Shown here: positions 1-6,654 of the stretch, piece after piece
Layout of the letters: each line of letters opens with the position of its first letter
Numbering within the stretch: the stretch's first letter is position 1
Assembly: GCA_934663595.1 (NCBI GenBank)
Contig: CAKUKM010000018.1
Coordinates: 1-45,156 of the forward strand
Origin: an uncultured Clostridia bacterium
GTDB taxonomy: Bacteria > Bacillota > Clostridia > Christensenellales > Aristaeellaceae
Direction: 5' to 3'
DNA: 45,156 nt
Notes under the pieces: model-generated
Told to the model about the DNA's origin: nothing
Seen by the model: the letters and a program-made list of their open reading frames with translations, nothing else
Databases searched by the model: none
Position numbers and translations under genes: made by a program

Positions 1-76
1 TCTTGCCGTGGTCGACGTGTCCGATCGTTCCGATGTTTACATGAGGCTTATTGCGCTCAAACTTTGCCTTTGCCAT
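1..76 (-). CDS. tuf: Elongation factor Tu, N-terminal fragment (cut by window edge)
   Basis: Only the first 25 codons lie in the window, and the gene runs off the left edge. The peptide begins MAKAKFERNKPHVNIGTIGH and continues into VDHGK, the G1 (P-loop) region of EF-Tu, the GTPase that carries aminoacyl-tRNA to the ribosome. The ATG at 74-76 is preceded by a strong GGGGAGGA ribosome site. It is transcribed leftwards after tRNA-Gly, probably from the promoter at 227-255. The order sigH, tRNA, tuf matches the common Clostridia arrangement leading into the secE-nusG-ribosomal protein region. Confidence 0.97.
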   Translation of the reverse strand, partial: MAKAKFERNKPHVNIGTIGHVDHGK

Positions 77-117
77 TGGATATTCCTCCCCTAACAGATT
101 CCTGTACTAAATTCGTA

Positions 118-191
118 TGGAGCGGGTGATGGGAATCGAACCCACGTGATCAGCTTGGGAAGCTGGAGCTCTGCCATTGAGCTACACCCGC
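118..191 (-). tRNA. tRNA-Gly (anticodon CCC)
   Basis: A full cloverleaf can be folded on the minus strand. The acceptor stem is GCGGGTG/CACCCGC. The D arm is GCTC/GAGC. The anticodon loop is TTCCCAA, giving anticodon CCC. The T arm is GTGGG-TTCGATT-CCCAT, and the discriminator base is U. The 3' CCA is encoded (118-120). The first pair of the anticodon stem (27-43) is C-A, a small irregularity. It lies between sigH and tuf and probably shares the promoter at 227-255 with tuf. Confidence 0.95.
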
Positions 192-226
192 GCATTCCCG
201 CCGACATACGCCGTCATACGTCCTTA

Positions 227-255
227 ATTGTACTTTAGAATTGCCATTTTGTCAA
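227..255 (-). promoter_or_regulatory. Promoter for tRNA-Gly and tuf
   Basis: On the minus strand there is a -35 TTGACA (250-255), a 17-nt spacer and a -10 TACAAT (227-232), close to the housekeeping sigma-A consensus. It sits 36 bases upstream of the tRNA, after the hairpin that follows sigH. tuf and tRNA-Gly can therefore be made at a high rate independently of the sigH operon. Confidence 0.85.
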
Positions 256-264
256 CAACCAAAC

Positions 265-308
265 GCGATTTTCCCATCAAATTTCGCGCCCCGGATGGAA
301 AATATCGC
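265..308 (-). terminator. Hairpin downstream of sigH
   Basis: An imperfect inverted repeat of about 14-16 bp: arm 265-278 (GCGATTTTCCCATC) pairs with arm 293-308 (GGATGGAAAATATCGC). On the minus strand it follows the sigH stop codon and is followed by GCGTTTGGTTGTT, a poor U tract. It may be a weak terminator or partial read-through point between sigH and the tRNA/tuf unit. Confidence 0.5.
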
Positions 309-325
309 ATGTTTTAACCGAATTA

Positions 326-946
326 TCACTTTTCGTCCAGATACTTCTGCAGCTTGCGCTTGATGCGCTGCAGCGCGTTGTCGATGCTCTTGACGTGGCG
401 GTTCATTTCCGCGGAGATCTCCTGATAGCTCTTGCCCTCGATATAGCGAATGAGCACCTCTTTCTCCAGATCCGACAGCATTTCGCCGATTCTTCCCTCG
501 ATCAGGGACAAATCCTCCCGGTCGATCAGCATCGATTCGGGATTGCTCGGCACCTCCTCGGTAATCACGTCCAGCAGCGTTCGATCGGGATCTTCCTCGT
601 AGATCGGGCGATTGAGAGAGACATAGCTGTTCAGCGGAATGTGCTTCTGCCGCGTGGCCGTCTTGATCGCGGTAATGATCTGCCGGGTCACGCACAGCTC
701 GGCGAACGCGTGAAAGGAAGCCGAGCGGTCGACGCGATAATCGCGAATCGCCTTGTACAGCCCGATCATTCCCTCCTGAACGATGTCCTCGTGGTCCGCG
801 CCGATCAGAAAATAGCTGCGCGCCTTCGCCCGAACAAAGTTTTTGTATTTGTTCAGCAGATATTCCAGCGCCTCGCCGTCGCCCTCCCGCTGCGCGATCG
901 CGACGATCTCCTCGTCCTGCATGGTATCATAGTCCCGCCGATCCAT
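326..946 (-). CDS. sigH: RNA polymerase sigma-H factor
   Basis: A 206-residue sigma-70 family factor of the usual Spo0H length. Region 2 is visible as DIVQEGMIGLYKAIRDY followed by SFHAFAELCVTRQIITAIK (core binding and -10 recognition). Region 4 has the helix-turn-helix around LSDLEKEVLIRYIEGKSY and KSIDNALQRIKRKL. In Bacilli and Clostridia, SigH drives early sporulation and stationary-phase genes. The gene follows rae1 by 12 bases and is the last gene of the rhaB-mrnC-rlmB-rae1-sigH run. The mrnC-rlmB-rae1-sigH-tuf order is classic for Bacillota, which supports the call. Confidence 0.95.
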   Translation of the reverse strand: MDRRDYDTMQDEEIVAIAQREGDGEALEYLLNKYKNFVRAKARSYFLIGADHEDIVQEGMIGLYKAIRDYRVDRSASFHAFAELCVTRQIITAIKTATRQKHIPLNSYVSLNRPIYEEDPDRTLLDVITEEVPSNPESMLIDREDLSLIEGRIGEMLSDLEKEVLIRYIEGKSYQEISAEMNRHVKSIDNALQRIKRKLQKYLDEK

Positions 947-958
947 ATCCGTCCTCCA

Positions 959-1483
959 TTAGCCCTTGTTTTTCGGAAACATGTCCTTCAGCTTTTCCAT
1001 CACGTGCGCGGGAATGCGCTCGCCGATCGTCGCGCGCGAACCGCCCTTTCTGGGAAGCGAGGCCGCGCCCTGCGTCCTGACCGAATTCATTTCCAGAAGC
1101 AGCTCCCTCGACGACATGCGCGCCGCACCCCGGCCCAGTATGATCGTCTGCTCCAGCGCGTCCGACGTGGCCACGCGAATCTCCATTCGCCGCATCGACA
1201 CGTCCTCGGCATAGCCGTCGCACGTGTGCTCGATGAAATGGTCGGCCGTTTCGCCCTTGCGCGTAAACACCACCGTGACCCGGCCGCGCTCCTCGACCGA
1301 CCGCGCGCGCCGGTCGCCCAGCCACGCGTCGAACACCACGATGATCTTCTGGCCCGTATAGCCCGCATAATCCTGCAGCTCGCGGATCAGACTCTCGCGC
1401 GCATCCTCGAGCGTGCCCGAATGCGCGCGGGCGTTGATCACGTTGTAGCCGTCCACGATCAGCAATCTCTTCGGCGGCTTCAT
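959..1483 (-). CDS. rae1: NYN-domain ribosome-associated endoribonuclease Rae1/YacP
   Basis: 174 residues. It starts MKPPKRLLIVDGYNVINA, and the VDGYNVI motif carries the first acidic residue of the PIN-like NYN fold. Further acidic positions are in VVFDAWLG, RKGETADHFIE and VATSD. In B. subtilis, Rae1 cleaves mRNA in the ribosomal A site. The start at 1483 overlaps the rlmB stop by 4 bases (ATGA), indicating translational coupling. A longer reading back to 1591 is possible, but it would lie wholly inside rlmB and lacks family similarity. Confidence 0.88.
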   Translation of the reverse strand: MKPPKRLLIVDGYNVINARAHSGTLEDARESLIRELQDYAGYTGQKIIVVFDAWLGDRRARSVEERGRVTVVFTRKGETADHFIEHTCDGYAEDVSMRRMEIRVATSDALEQTIILGRGAARMSSRELLLEMNSVRTQGAASLPRKGGSRATIGERIPAHVMEKLKDMFPKNKG

Positions 1484-2652
1484 TTGCTCTCTCTCGCGCG
1501 CAGCACCGCGTACATCAGAATGCCCGCCGCCACCGACGCGTTCAGCGATTCGATTTTGCCCTTCATCGGAAGCGTGAGCCTGCGATCGCACTTTTCCATC
1601 GTCAGCCGCGAAATGCCCTCGCCCTCCGAGCCGATCACGAGCGCCGCCGGGCCGGTCAGATCGGCCTCAAACGCGTTTTCGCCGTCCATGGCCGTTCCGA
1701 TCATCCAGATTCCCTTTTCCTTCAGCTCGTCGATCGTGCGATTCAGGTTGGTCACCCGCGCGATCTTCATGCTCTCCAGCGCGCCCGCCGCCGCCTTCGC
1801 GACCGTAGCCGTGAGCCCCGACGCGCGCCGCTCCGGAATGATCACGCCGTGCGCGCCCGCGCATTCGGCCGAGCGGATGATCGCGCCCAGATTGTGCGGA
1901 TCGGTAATGCCGTCCAGCAGAATCAGGAACGGATCCTCGCCTTTCTCCTTCGCCAGCGCCAGCATCTCGTCCACCGACGAATACTTCACCGCCGCGACAT
2001 ACGCCAGCAGCCCCTGATGCGCCGGGTAAATCTGATCCAGCCGCGCGCGATCCACAATCTGAACCACCGCGCCCGCGTCCTTCGCCATTTTCACGATCTC
2101 GCGCGCCGAGCCGGACAGCTCGCTCGCCGCCAGCAGCTTTTCAATCGGCCGCCCCGCGCGCAGCGCCTCGCGAATGGGATTGCGGCCGCAGATGATCTGC
2201 TCGGGGTCCGCCTCAAGCGCCGAAAGCGTCTCCTCGGGCTCCGGCTTGCGCGCCGGGGGCGCTTCCCTGCGCCGCTCGTCCTCGCGCCGCCGCTTCGGAT
2301 CGCCGGAATAGTATTTCCCGCCGCCGTAGGGACGCTTTTCCGGCGCGAATTCACGATCTCCGCCGTACGCGCGCTTCTCGTATGCGGTTTCACGGTCTCC
2401 GCCGTATGCGCGCTTCTCGCGCTCCGGGCGATCGCCGCGGTTGCGGAAAACATTGCCGTACGCGCGCCGCTCGGAAGATGTTTCGCGATTGCCGGCATAC
2501 GGCCGCCTTTCTCCGGATTCCTCGCCCACGCGCTCGGCGCGCGGCACGTCACCCCTCACAGCGCCCACGCGCGGGCCGGGATACGTCCTCCGCGCCGCGC
2601 CGCGCATCGGGTTTTCGCCTCTTTTGCCATCGTATTTCTTATCGTAAGCCAT
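1480..2652 (-). CDS. rlmB: 23S rRNA (guanosine-2'-O-)-methyltransferase RlmB with long basic disordered N-terminus
   Basis: 390 residues; ordinary RlmB is about 245. Residues 1-150 are low-complexity, rich in R, G, Y, E and K, with repeated KRAYGGDRE-like units near 80-112. The catalytic part starts near 151 (EQIICGRNPIREALR, the substrate-binding domain). The SPOUT knot follows with motif 1 HNLGAIIRSAE, motif 2 VIGSEGEGIS and motif 3 LNASVAAGILMY. RlmB methylates G2251 in the peptidyl-transferase P loop. The gene overlaps mrnC by 14 bases upstream and rae1 by 4 downstream. The start is inside mrnC; the disordered extension is in frame with no better start near 2200. TrmH-type tRNA methylation is a less likely alternative. 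Confidence 0.88.
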   Translation of the reverse strand: MAYDKKYDGKRGENPMRGAARRTYPGPRVGAVRGDVPRAERVGEESGERRPYAGNRETSSERRAYGNVFRNRGDRPEREKRAYGGDRETAYEKRAYGGDREFAPEKRPYGGGKYYSGDPKRRREDERRREAPPARKPEPEETLSALEADPEQIICGRNPIREALRAGRPIEKLLAASELSGSAREIVKMAKDAGAVVQIVDRARLDQIYPAHQGLLAYVAAVKYSSVDEMLALAKEKGEDPFLILLDGITDPHNLGAIIRSAECAGAHGVIIPERRASGLTATVAKAAAGALESMKIARVTNLNRTIDELKEKGIWMIGTAMDGENAFEADLTGPAALVIGSEGEGISRLTMEKCDRRLTLPMKGKIESLNASVAAGILMYAVLRARESK

Positions 2653-3058
2653 TTTCTCCGTCCTCCCGCGCAGGAATCGTCTCCGGCGGCAGCGCCGCCG
2701 TGAGCAGCGCGTTCATGCGCTCCGTCCGCCCCATCGCATACAGATAGCCGATCAGCGCCTCCAGCGCCGTCGCGCGATGGTATTCGCCCGCGTCCGCGTT
2801 TTTCGGCGGCGCCTGCCGGGCGTTTCGCGCGCGACGCACGACCGCCGCTTCCTCCTCGGTAAGCGTTTCCTCGATTCGGGAAAGCGCCTCGCTCTGCGCG
2901 TGCGCGCACACCAGGTGAATCGCGCGGCGATGCATGTCCGCCACCCGGCCGCCCCGCTCGATCAGGTGCGACCGCACGTACAGGTCGTACAGCGTGTCGC
3001 CCAGATACGCCAGCTCCAGCGAGCCCGGCAGCGAATTGTGTTTAAAGTGAAATTCCAT
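2639..3058 (-). CDS. mrnC: Mini-ribonuclease III (23S rRNA maturation)
   Basis: 139 residues, the typical length. It has an RNase III catalytic fold without the double-stranded RNA-binding domain: LELAYLGDTLYDLYVRSHL holds the signature and its catalytic acids, and ALEALIGYLYAMG carries the second acidic helix. MrnC processes 23S rRNA ends in Bacillota. It overlaps rlmB by 14 bases. In most relatives the gene upstream is cysS; here it is rhaB, 16 bases away. Confidence 0.93.
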   Translation of the reverse strand: MEFHFKHNSLPGSLELAYLGDTLYDLYVRSHLIERGGRVADMHRRAIHLVCAHAQSEALSRIEETLTEEEAAVVRRARNARQAPPKNADAGEYHRATALEALIGYLYAMGRTERMNALLTAALPPETIPAREDGENGLR

Positions 3059-3074
3059 GAATGTCTCTGCCCTT

Positions 3075-4544
3075 TTAGAACATTTTCAGATATTTTTCGT
3101 AGGCCGCGTCCCATTCCGCGGTGTTTTCGGGCCGGAACGTCTCCGTCGGGAACGACCGCGCGACCACCTGCGCCCGATCCTCCGCCTTCAGCGCGCCCAC
3201 CGCCTGCGCCTGCAGAAGGAGATTGCCGATCACCGTGCCCTCGCTGGGGCCGGCGATTACGTCTCTTCCGATCGCATCGGCGGTAAACTGATTCAGAAGC
3301 GCGTTCTTGCTGCCGCCGCCGACGATGTTCAGCTGCCGCAGCCGGCGATGGAGAATGTCGTTCTCCAGCTTCTCGATCGACCAGCGGTATTTGAGCGCCA
3401 GTCCCTCGTAAATAACGCGCGAAATTTCGCCGCGGCCCTCCGGAACCGGCTGGCCGGTGCGCCGGCAGTATTCCTGAATCCGTGCGGGCATATCGCCGGG
3501 AGCCAGGAAGCACGGATCATCCACATCGATGATCGCCTTGAATTTCGGCGCGCGCTCGGCCATCTTGACCAGCTCGGCGAAATCCACCCGGTCGCTCCTG
3601 CGATCCCATTCGCGCTTGCATTCCTGAATGATCCACAGGCCCATGATGTTCTTCAGCAGCCGGATCGAGCCGTCCACCGCGCCCTCGTTCGTATATTCGG
3701 CGTTCATGACCGCCGGATCGGTCTTCGGCTCCTTCGAAAGCACGCCCAGCAGCGACCACGTGCCGCTGGAGAGATACGCGTAATCATCGCCCTCCGCCGG
3801 AACCGCCGCAACCGCGCTCGCCGTATCGTGGCCGCCCACGACATAGACCGGAATCTCGCCCACGCCGCATTCGCGCGCAATTTCGGGCAGCAGCGTTCCG
3901 CGCCGCGCGCCCGGCATCTGGATCTTCGCCGTCAGCTTTTCGGGAAGGCCCAGACGCGCGAATACCTCGTGCGACCAGTCGCGCGCCCGCGCGTCCAGCA
4001 GCTGGCTCGTCGACGCCATCGTGTATTCCACGCCCTTTTCGCCCGTCAGGAAATACGCCAGCAGATCGGGCATGAACAGCATTTCCTCCGCCATTTCCAG
4101 CGTAGGGTCGCCCTCGAGCTTCATCGCATAGAGCTGATAGACGGTGTTGAACTGGTTAAACGCCGTGCCGGTCAGCGCGAACAGCTCCTCCCGGGGAATG
4201 ACCTTGAACACCTCGTCCATCACGCCGTCGGTCCGCGCGTCGCGATAGTGCGCCGGAAGCCCGAGCAGCCGGCCGTTTTTGTCCAGCAGGCCGAAGTCCA
4301 CGCCCCACGTGTCGATGCCGATTCCCGAAACCTCGATTTCCAGCTTCGACAGCTTCAGAAGCGCCTGCTTCATCTCGTACACCAGCCGCGGCAAATCCCA
4401 CACGAAGCGGCCGCACAGCATTACCGGATCGTTGGAAAAGCGGTGAATTTCCGAAATCTCAATCCGCTCCCCGTCGAACGCGCCCAGCATCGCGCGCCCG
4501 CTCGACGCGCCGAAATCAAACCCCAGAAAGTATTTTTGATCCAT
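3075..4544 (-). CDS. rhaB: L-rhamnulose kinase
   Basis: 489 residues of the FGGY sugar-kinase family. The N-terminus FLGFDFGASSGRAMLG is the phosphate-1 motif typical of RhaB. GIDTWGVDFGLLD, YRDARTDG and GGHDTASAVAAVPA follow, then the C-terminal ATPase half with LSSGTWSLLG and IVGGGSKNALLNQFTADAIG. The reaction is L-rhamnulose + ATP to L-rhamnulose-1-phosphate. The start at 4544 has a GAGGAG ribosome site. A promoter lies at 4599-4627. No rhaA, rhaD or transporter is in the window, so the substrate rests on family likeness. Its place directly upstream of mrnC is unusual. Confidence 0.88.
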   Translation of the reverse strand: MDQKYFLGFDFGASSGRAMLGAFDGERIEISEIHRFSNDPVMLCGRFVWDLPRLVYEMKQALLKLSKLEIEVSGIGIDTWGVDFGLLDKNGRLLGLPAHYRDARTDGVMDEVFKVIPREELFALTGTAFNQFNTVYQLYAMKLEGDPTLEMAEEMLFMPDLLAYFLTGEKGVEYTMASTSQLLDARARDWSHEVFARLGLPEKLTAKIQMPGARRGTLLPEIARECGVGEIPVYVVGGHDTASAVAAVPAEGDDYAYLSSGTWSLLGVLSKEPKTDPAVMNAEYTNEGAVDGSIRLLKNIMGLWIIQECKREWDRRSDRVDFAELVKMAERAPKFKAIIDVDDPCFLAPGDMPARIQEYCRRTGQPVPEGRGEISRVIYEGLALKYRWSIEKLENDILHRRLRQLNIVGGGSKNALLNQFTADAIGRDVIAGPSEGTVIGNLLLQAQAVGALKAEDRAQVVARSFPTETFRPENTAEWDAAYEKYLKMF

Positions 4545-4598
4545 TTCGTTCCGCTCCTCGCTTTTTATATAAACGGTTTCCCAATTTACGCTATTTCT

Positions 4599-4627
4599 AG
4601 TATACCATGCTTTTTCGCGATTCTCAA
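4599..4627 (-). promoter_or_regulatory. Promoter for rhaB and the mrnC-sigH operon
   Basis: On the minus strand: -35 TTGAGA (4622-4627), 17-nt spacer, -10 TATACT (4599-4604), with the rhaB start about 55 bases downstream. Because rhaB, mrnC, rlmB, rae1 and sigH are tightly packed, this may be the main promoter for all five. Confidence 0.75.
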
Positions 4628-4827
4628 GCGCGTCCGCGCCGAATCCGGCAACTTTTGCCGCCGCCTGCATGCGCCCTCGCGCCTTATGCATACGGCTGTA
4701 TACGCGCATTCGCTTCATCAACACGGTTTCCACCTGAAAATCCACACTTTCCACAGGGTTATCCACAGGTTTTGTGCGTAAATGCCGCGCTTTTCCCCGC
4801 TTTCCACGCGTTTATCCACACTTTTCG

Positions 4828-4851
4828 TGTGTATTCACATTTTCATACACA
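4828..4851. repeat. Dyad TGTGTAT/ATACACA
   Basis: Seven-base perfect arms (4828-4834 and 4845-4851) separated by 10 bases, just beside the second DnaA box. It may be a protein-binding site. Confidence 0.45.
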
Positions 4852-4870
4852 AACCGCAGTCTGTTTCAGT

Positions 4871-4913
4871 CATAATAAAGTCTTTATTCATGCCGAAATG
4901 TGACTTTATTATG
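4871..4913. repeat. 12-bp perfect inverted repeat CATAATAAAGTC/GACTTTATTATG
   Basis: Arms at 4871-4882 and 4902-4913 are exact complements with a 19-base spacer that itself contains TTTATTC. The element is AT-rich in a GC-rich genome and next to the DnaA-box cluster. There is no U tract, so a terminator is unlikely; an operator or an unwinding/recognition element is more plausible. Confidence 0.6.
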
Positions 4914-5109
4914 GCGCGCCGTCCGAGCTTTTTCGGAAACTGGAATAAAATGGCGCAGCAAAGATCGTTTTTTCACCGGAAAATCGGTTTTGCTGGACGC
5001 TTTTCCACACCTTCGCTCCCGTTTTTCTCCCGCGCGAAATTGCAAAAACGATGCATGCATAGCTTTTCGACATATGCGTAAACTTGAATTCCGATTGAAA
5101 TTTCCCCCT

Positions 5110-5706
5110 TTAATTTCCAAATGTTACCGCAATTGCTTCCGAAAAAAGGCGATATAGGCTGCCGCCGGAGCGCCGGGCGAACTCGTCGCGCAGGCCCAGA
5201 AACGCCTTCCATTTCTCGATCGTATGCCCGTTTACGCCGTGCCGGAGCGCCACGTCGACCAGCCGCTTCTCCATCAGGCACACGCCGCCGGGCAGCGAAA
5301 TCGCGTCGCACAGCTGAATCAGCCGGTCGTATTCGTCCGCGGGGCACGCGCTTAAATAGCCGCGCAGGAACGAAAGCTCCGCGTCCGTCAGGTCCAGCTC
5401 GCTCGCCGCATCGTCGATTCGCATTCTCGGAAACGAATGCGTAAGGCAAATGCGCGCGATTTCGTCCTCGCCGCGCGCGTGCAGCCATTCATAGCCCGCG
5501 ATCGCGTGATGCATGCCGCGCACGCCCTCGTATCGGCCGATATCGTGCATCGCGCCGAACACAAACGCGCGCTCCGCGTCCATTCCGCATGCCGCCGCAA
5601 TGGCGTTTGCCGCCCGCGCCGCCGTGAGCGAATGCTCGCGCCACGGCCCGGGATTCTGCCCGCTCGCCCAATTCAGCGCCTCCAGCGCCTGTTCTCGATT
5701 CATCAT
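5110..5706 (-). CDS. HD-domain phosphohydrolase
   Basis: 198 residues from the start at 5706, chosen because AAGGGGAG lies 9 bases upstream; the adjacent ATG at 5703 is equally possible. HD-family metal-binding residues are visible: H in WREHSLTAARAANAIA, the HD pair in FGAMHDIGRYEG, and the following H in GMHHAIAGYEWL. A later D in LIQLCDAISLPGG fits the fourth ligand. These proteins usually hydrolyse nucleotides or phosphate esters; the substrate is not evident. It is transcribed away from thuA, with 100 bases between the two start codons. Confidence 0.75.
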   Translation of the reverse strand: MMNREQALEALNWASGQNPGPWREHSLTAARAANAIAAACGMDAERAFVFGAMHDIGRYEGVRGMHHAIAGYEWLHARGEDEIARICLTHSFPRMRIDDAASELDLTDAELSFLRGYLSACPADEYDRLIQLCDAISLPGGVCLMEKRLVDVALRHGVNGHTIEKWKAFLGLRDEFARRSGGSLYRLFSEAIAVTFGN

Positions 5707-5761
5707 GGCATATTTCTCCCCTTTTCCTGCACAAAAAAGTCTGTTCAAATTCGCTCACAAA

Positions 5762-5770
5762 TGCTATAAT
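5762..5770 (+). promoter_or_regulatory. Extended -10 promoter of the ThuA-like gene
   Basis: TATAAT at 5765-5770 is preceded by TGC, an extended -10. No convincing -35 is present at 17 bases. The start codon is 37 bases downstream with AAGGAGG at 5791-5797. Confidence 0.6.
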
Positions 5771-5806
5771 ATGGTTAAAAGAAACTCTATAAGGAGGTTT
5801 TTATTC

Positions 5807-6604
5807 ATGATCAAGGTCACCGTATGGAGCGAACACGTTCAGGATCGCGGCATCGAAGCCTTTCCGCCGGACAGCCCTCTGCTCCAGAATCCCGAGCTGC
5901 GCGAATTCCTCGAATTCTCCGCGCGCGAAATCAAGAAGGTGCACCCGAACGGCCTGCACAACACGCTGAAGGCGCTGCTCGAAGAGGAAGAGGATTTCAC
6001 CGTCCGCGTCGCCACGATGGAAATGCCCGAATGCGGCCTTACGCAGGAGGTGCTCGACGATACCGACGTGCTCGTCTGGTGGGCGCATGTGGCGCACGAC
6101 CAGGTGCCGGATGAGATCGCGTTCCGCGTTCGCGACGCGGTCTGGAAGGGCATGGGCTTTATCGGCCTGCATTCCGCGCATCCCAGCAAGCCGATGCAGC
6201 TGCTGGTGGGCGCGTCCGGATCGCTGAAATGGCGCGAGGGCGACCGCGCGCGCGTCTGGTGCTGCAATCCCACGCATCCGATCGCCGAGGGCATTCCGGA
6301 ATCGTTTGAACTGGAAAACGAGGAAATGTACGGCGAGCCCTTCGACATCGCGACCCCTGACGAGCTGGTGTTCATCAGCTGGTTCGCCGGCGGCGAGGTC
6401 TTCCGCTCCGGCTGCTGCTGGAATCGCGGCCGCGGCAAGGTGTTCTATTTCCAGCCCGGCCATGAAACGCAGCCGAGCTACTACGTCCCCGAGGTGCGCC
6501 GCATCATCAAAAACGCCGTCCGCTGGGCCAGACCCGTCTGCCGGCTGGAAAAGATCGAATGCCCGCACGCAAAGATCCGCCCGGAGGATCAATATAAGAA
6601 GTAA
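5807..6604 (+). CDS. ThuA-like domain protein (trehalose utilization family)
   Basis: 265 residues, full length for ThuA-like proteins, which have a class I glutamine amidotransferase-like fold. Supporting segments are MIKVTVWSEH at the start, DVLVWWAHVAHDQV, GFIGLHSAHPSKPM (nucleophile-elbow position), CNPTHPIAEGIPE, EMYGEPFDI, and GRGKVFYFQPGHETQPSYY near the end. In rhizobia, ThuA acts with the dehydrogenase ThuB on trehalose-type disaccharides. No partner is adjacent here; a Gfo/Idh dehydrogenase lies 16 kb away. The start ATG at 5807 has an AAGGAGG site 9 bases upstream, so upstream in-frame codons are excluded. Confidence 0.85.
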   Translation: MIKVTVWSEHVQDRGIEAFPPDSPLLQNPELREFLEFSAREIKKVHPNGLHNTLKALLEEEEDFTVRVATMEMPECGLTQEVLDDTDVLVWWAHVAHDQVPDEIAFRVRDAVWKGMGFIGLHSAHPSKPMQLLVGASGSLKWREGDRARVWCCNPTHPIAEGIPESFELENEEMYGEPFDIATPDELVFISWFAGGEVFRSGCCWNRGRGKVFYFQPGHETQPSYYVPEVRRIIKNAVRWARPVCRLEKIECPHAKIRPEDQYKK

Positions 6605-6610
6605 GCAACC

Positions 6611-6652
6611 GCAAAGCGCGGCGCGTCCCATTCAGGCGCGCCGCGCTCTTTG
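6611..6652. terminator. Hairpin between convergent thuA and tsaD
   Basis: Arms GCAAAGCGCGGCGCG (6611-6625) and GCGCGCCGCGCTCTTTGC (6635-6652) form a long GC stem with a 9-10-base loop between the two convergent genes. U tracts are short, so it is probably a weak bidirectional terminator. Confidence 0.65.
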
Positions 6653-6654
6653 CT

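Larger units (their letters stand above)
4737..5009 (+). promoter_or_regulatory. Cluster of DnaA-box-like sites in a gene-free region
   Basis: No gene is supported between 4545 and 5109. Two perfect TTATCCACA boxes lie at 4759-4767 and 4812-4820, and a relaxed match TTTTCCACA at 5001-5009. Near matches (AAATCCACA, CTTTCCACA, GTATTCACA) lie around 4738-4838, all on the plus strand. DnaA binds this nonamer at oriC and at some promoters and titration sites. The local sequence is AT-richer than the neighbouring genes. It could be an origin, a DnaA titration cluster or DnaA control of rhaB; sequence alone does not decide. Confidence 0.6.

Noticed and set aside
395..2017. Long plus-strand open frame opposite sigH, rae1 and rlmB
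   Set aside because: Antisense shadow of GC-rich genes; Arg/His/Leu-rich composition, no domain and no ribosome site.
3057..4781. 574-codon frame opposite rhaB
   Set aside because: Mirror of a recognised kinase gene; low-information His/Arg/Gln-rich sequence.
4735..4920. Firm call of oriC
   Set aside because: Genes to the right (6.6-17.4 kb) run toward the cluster on the minus strand, which does not fit a clean origin; kept only as a candidate.
4607..5157. Small open frames of 75-100 codons in the DnaA-box region
   Set aside because: No ribosome sites, no domain, and composition set by the repeats and boxes.
5707..5806. Riboswitch upstream of the ThuA-like gene
   Set aside because: The leader between the -10 and start codon is only about 30 bases and has no notable fold.
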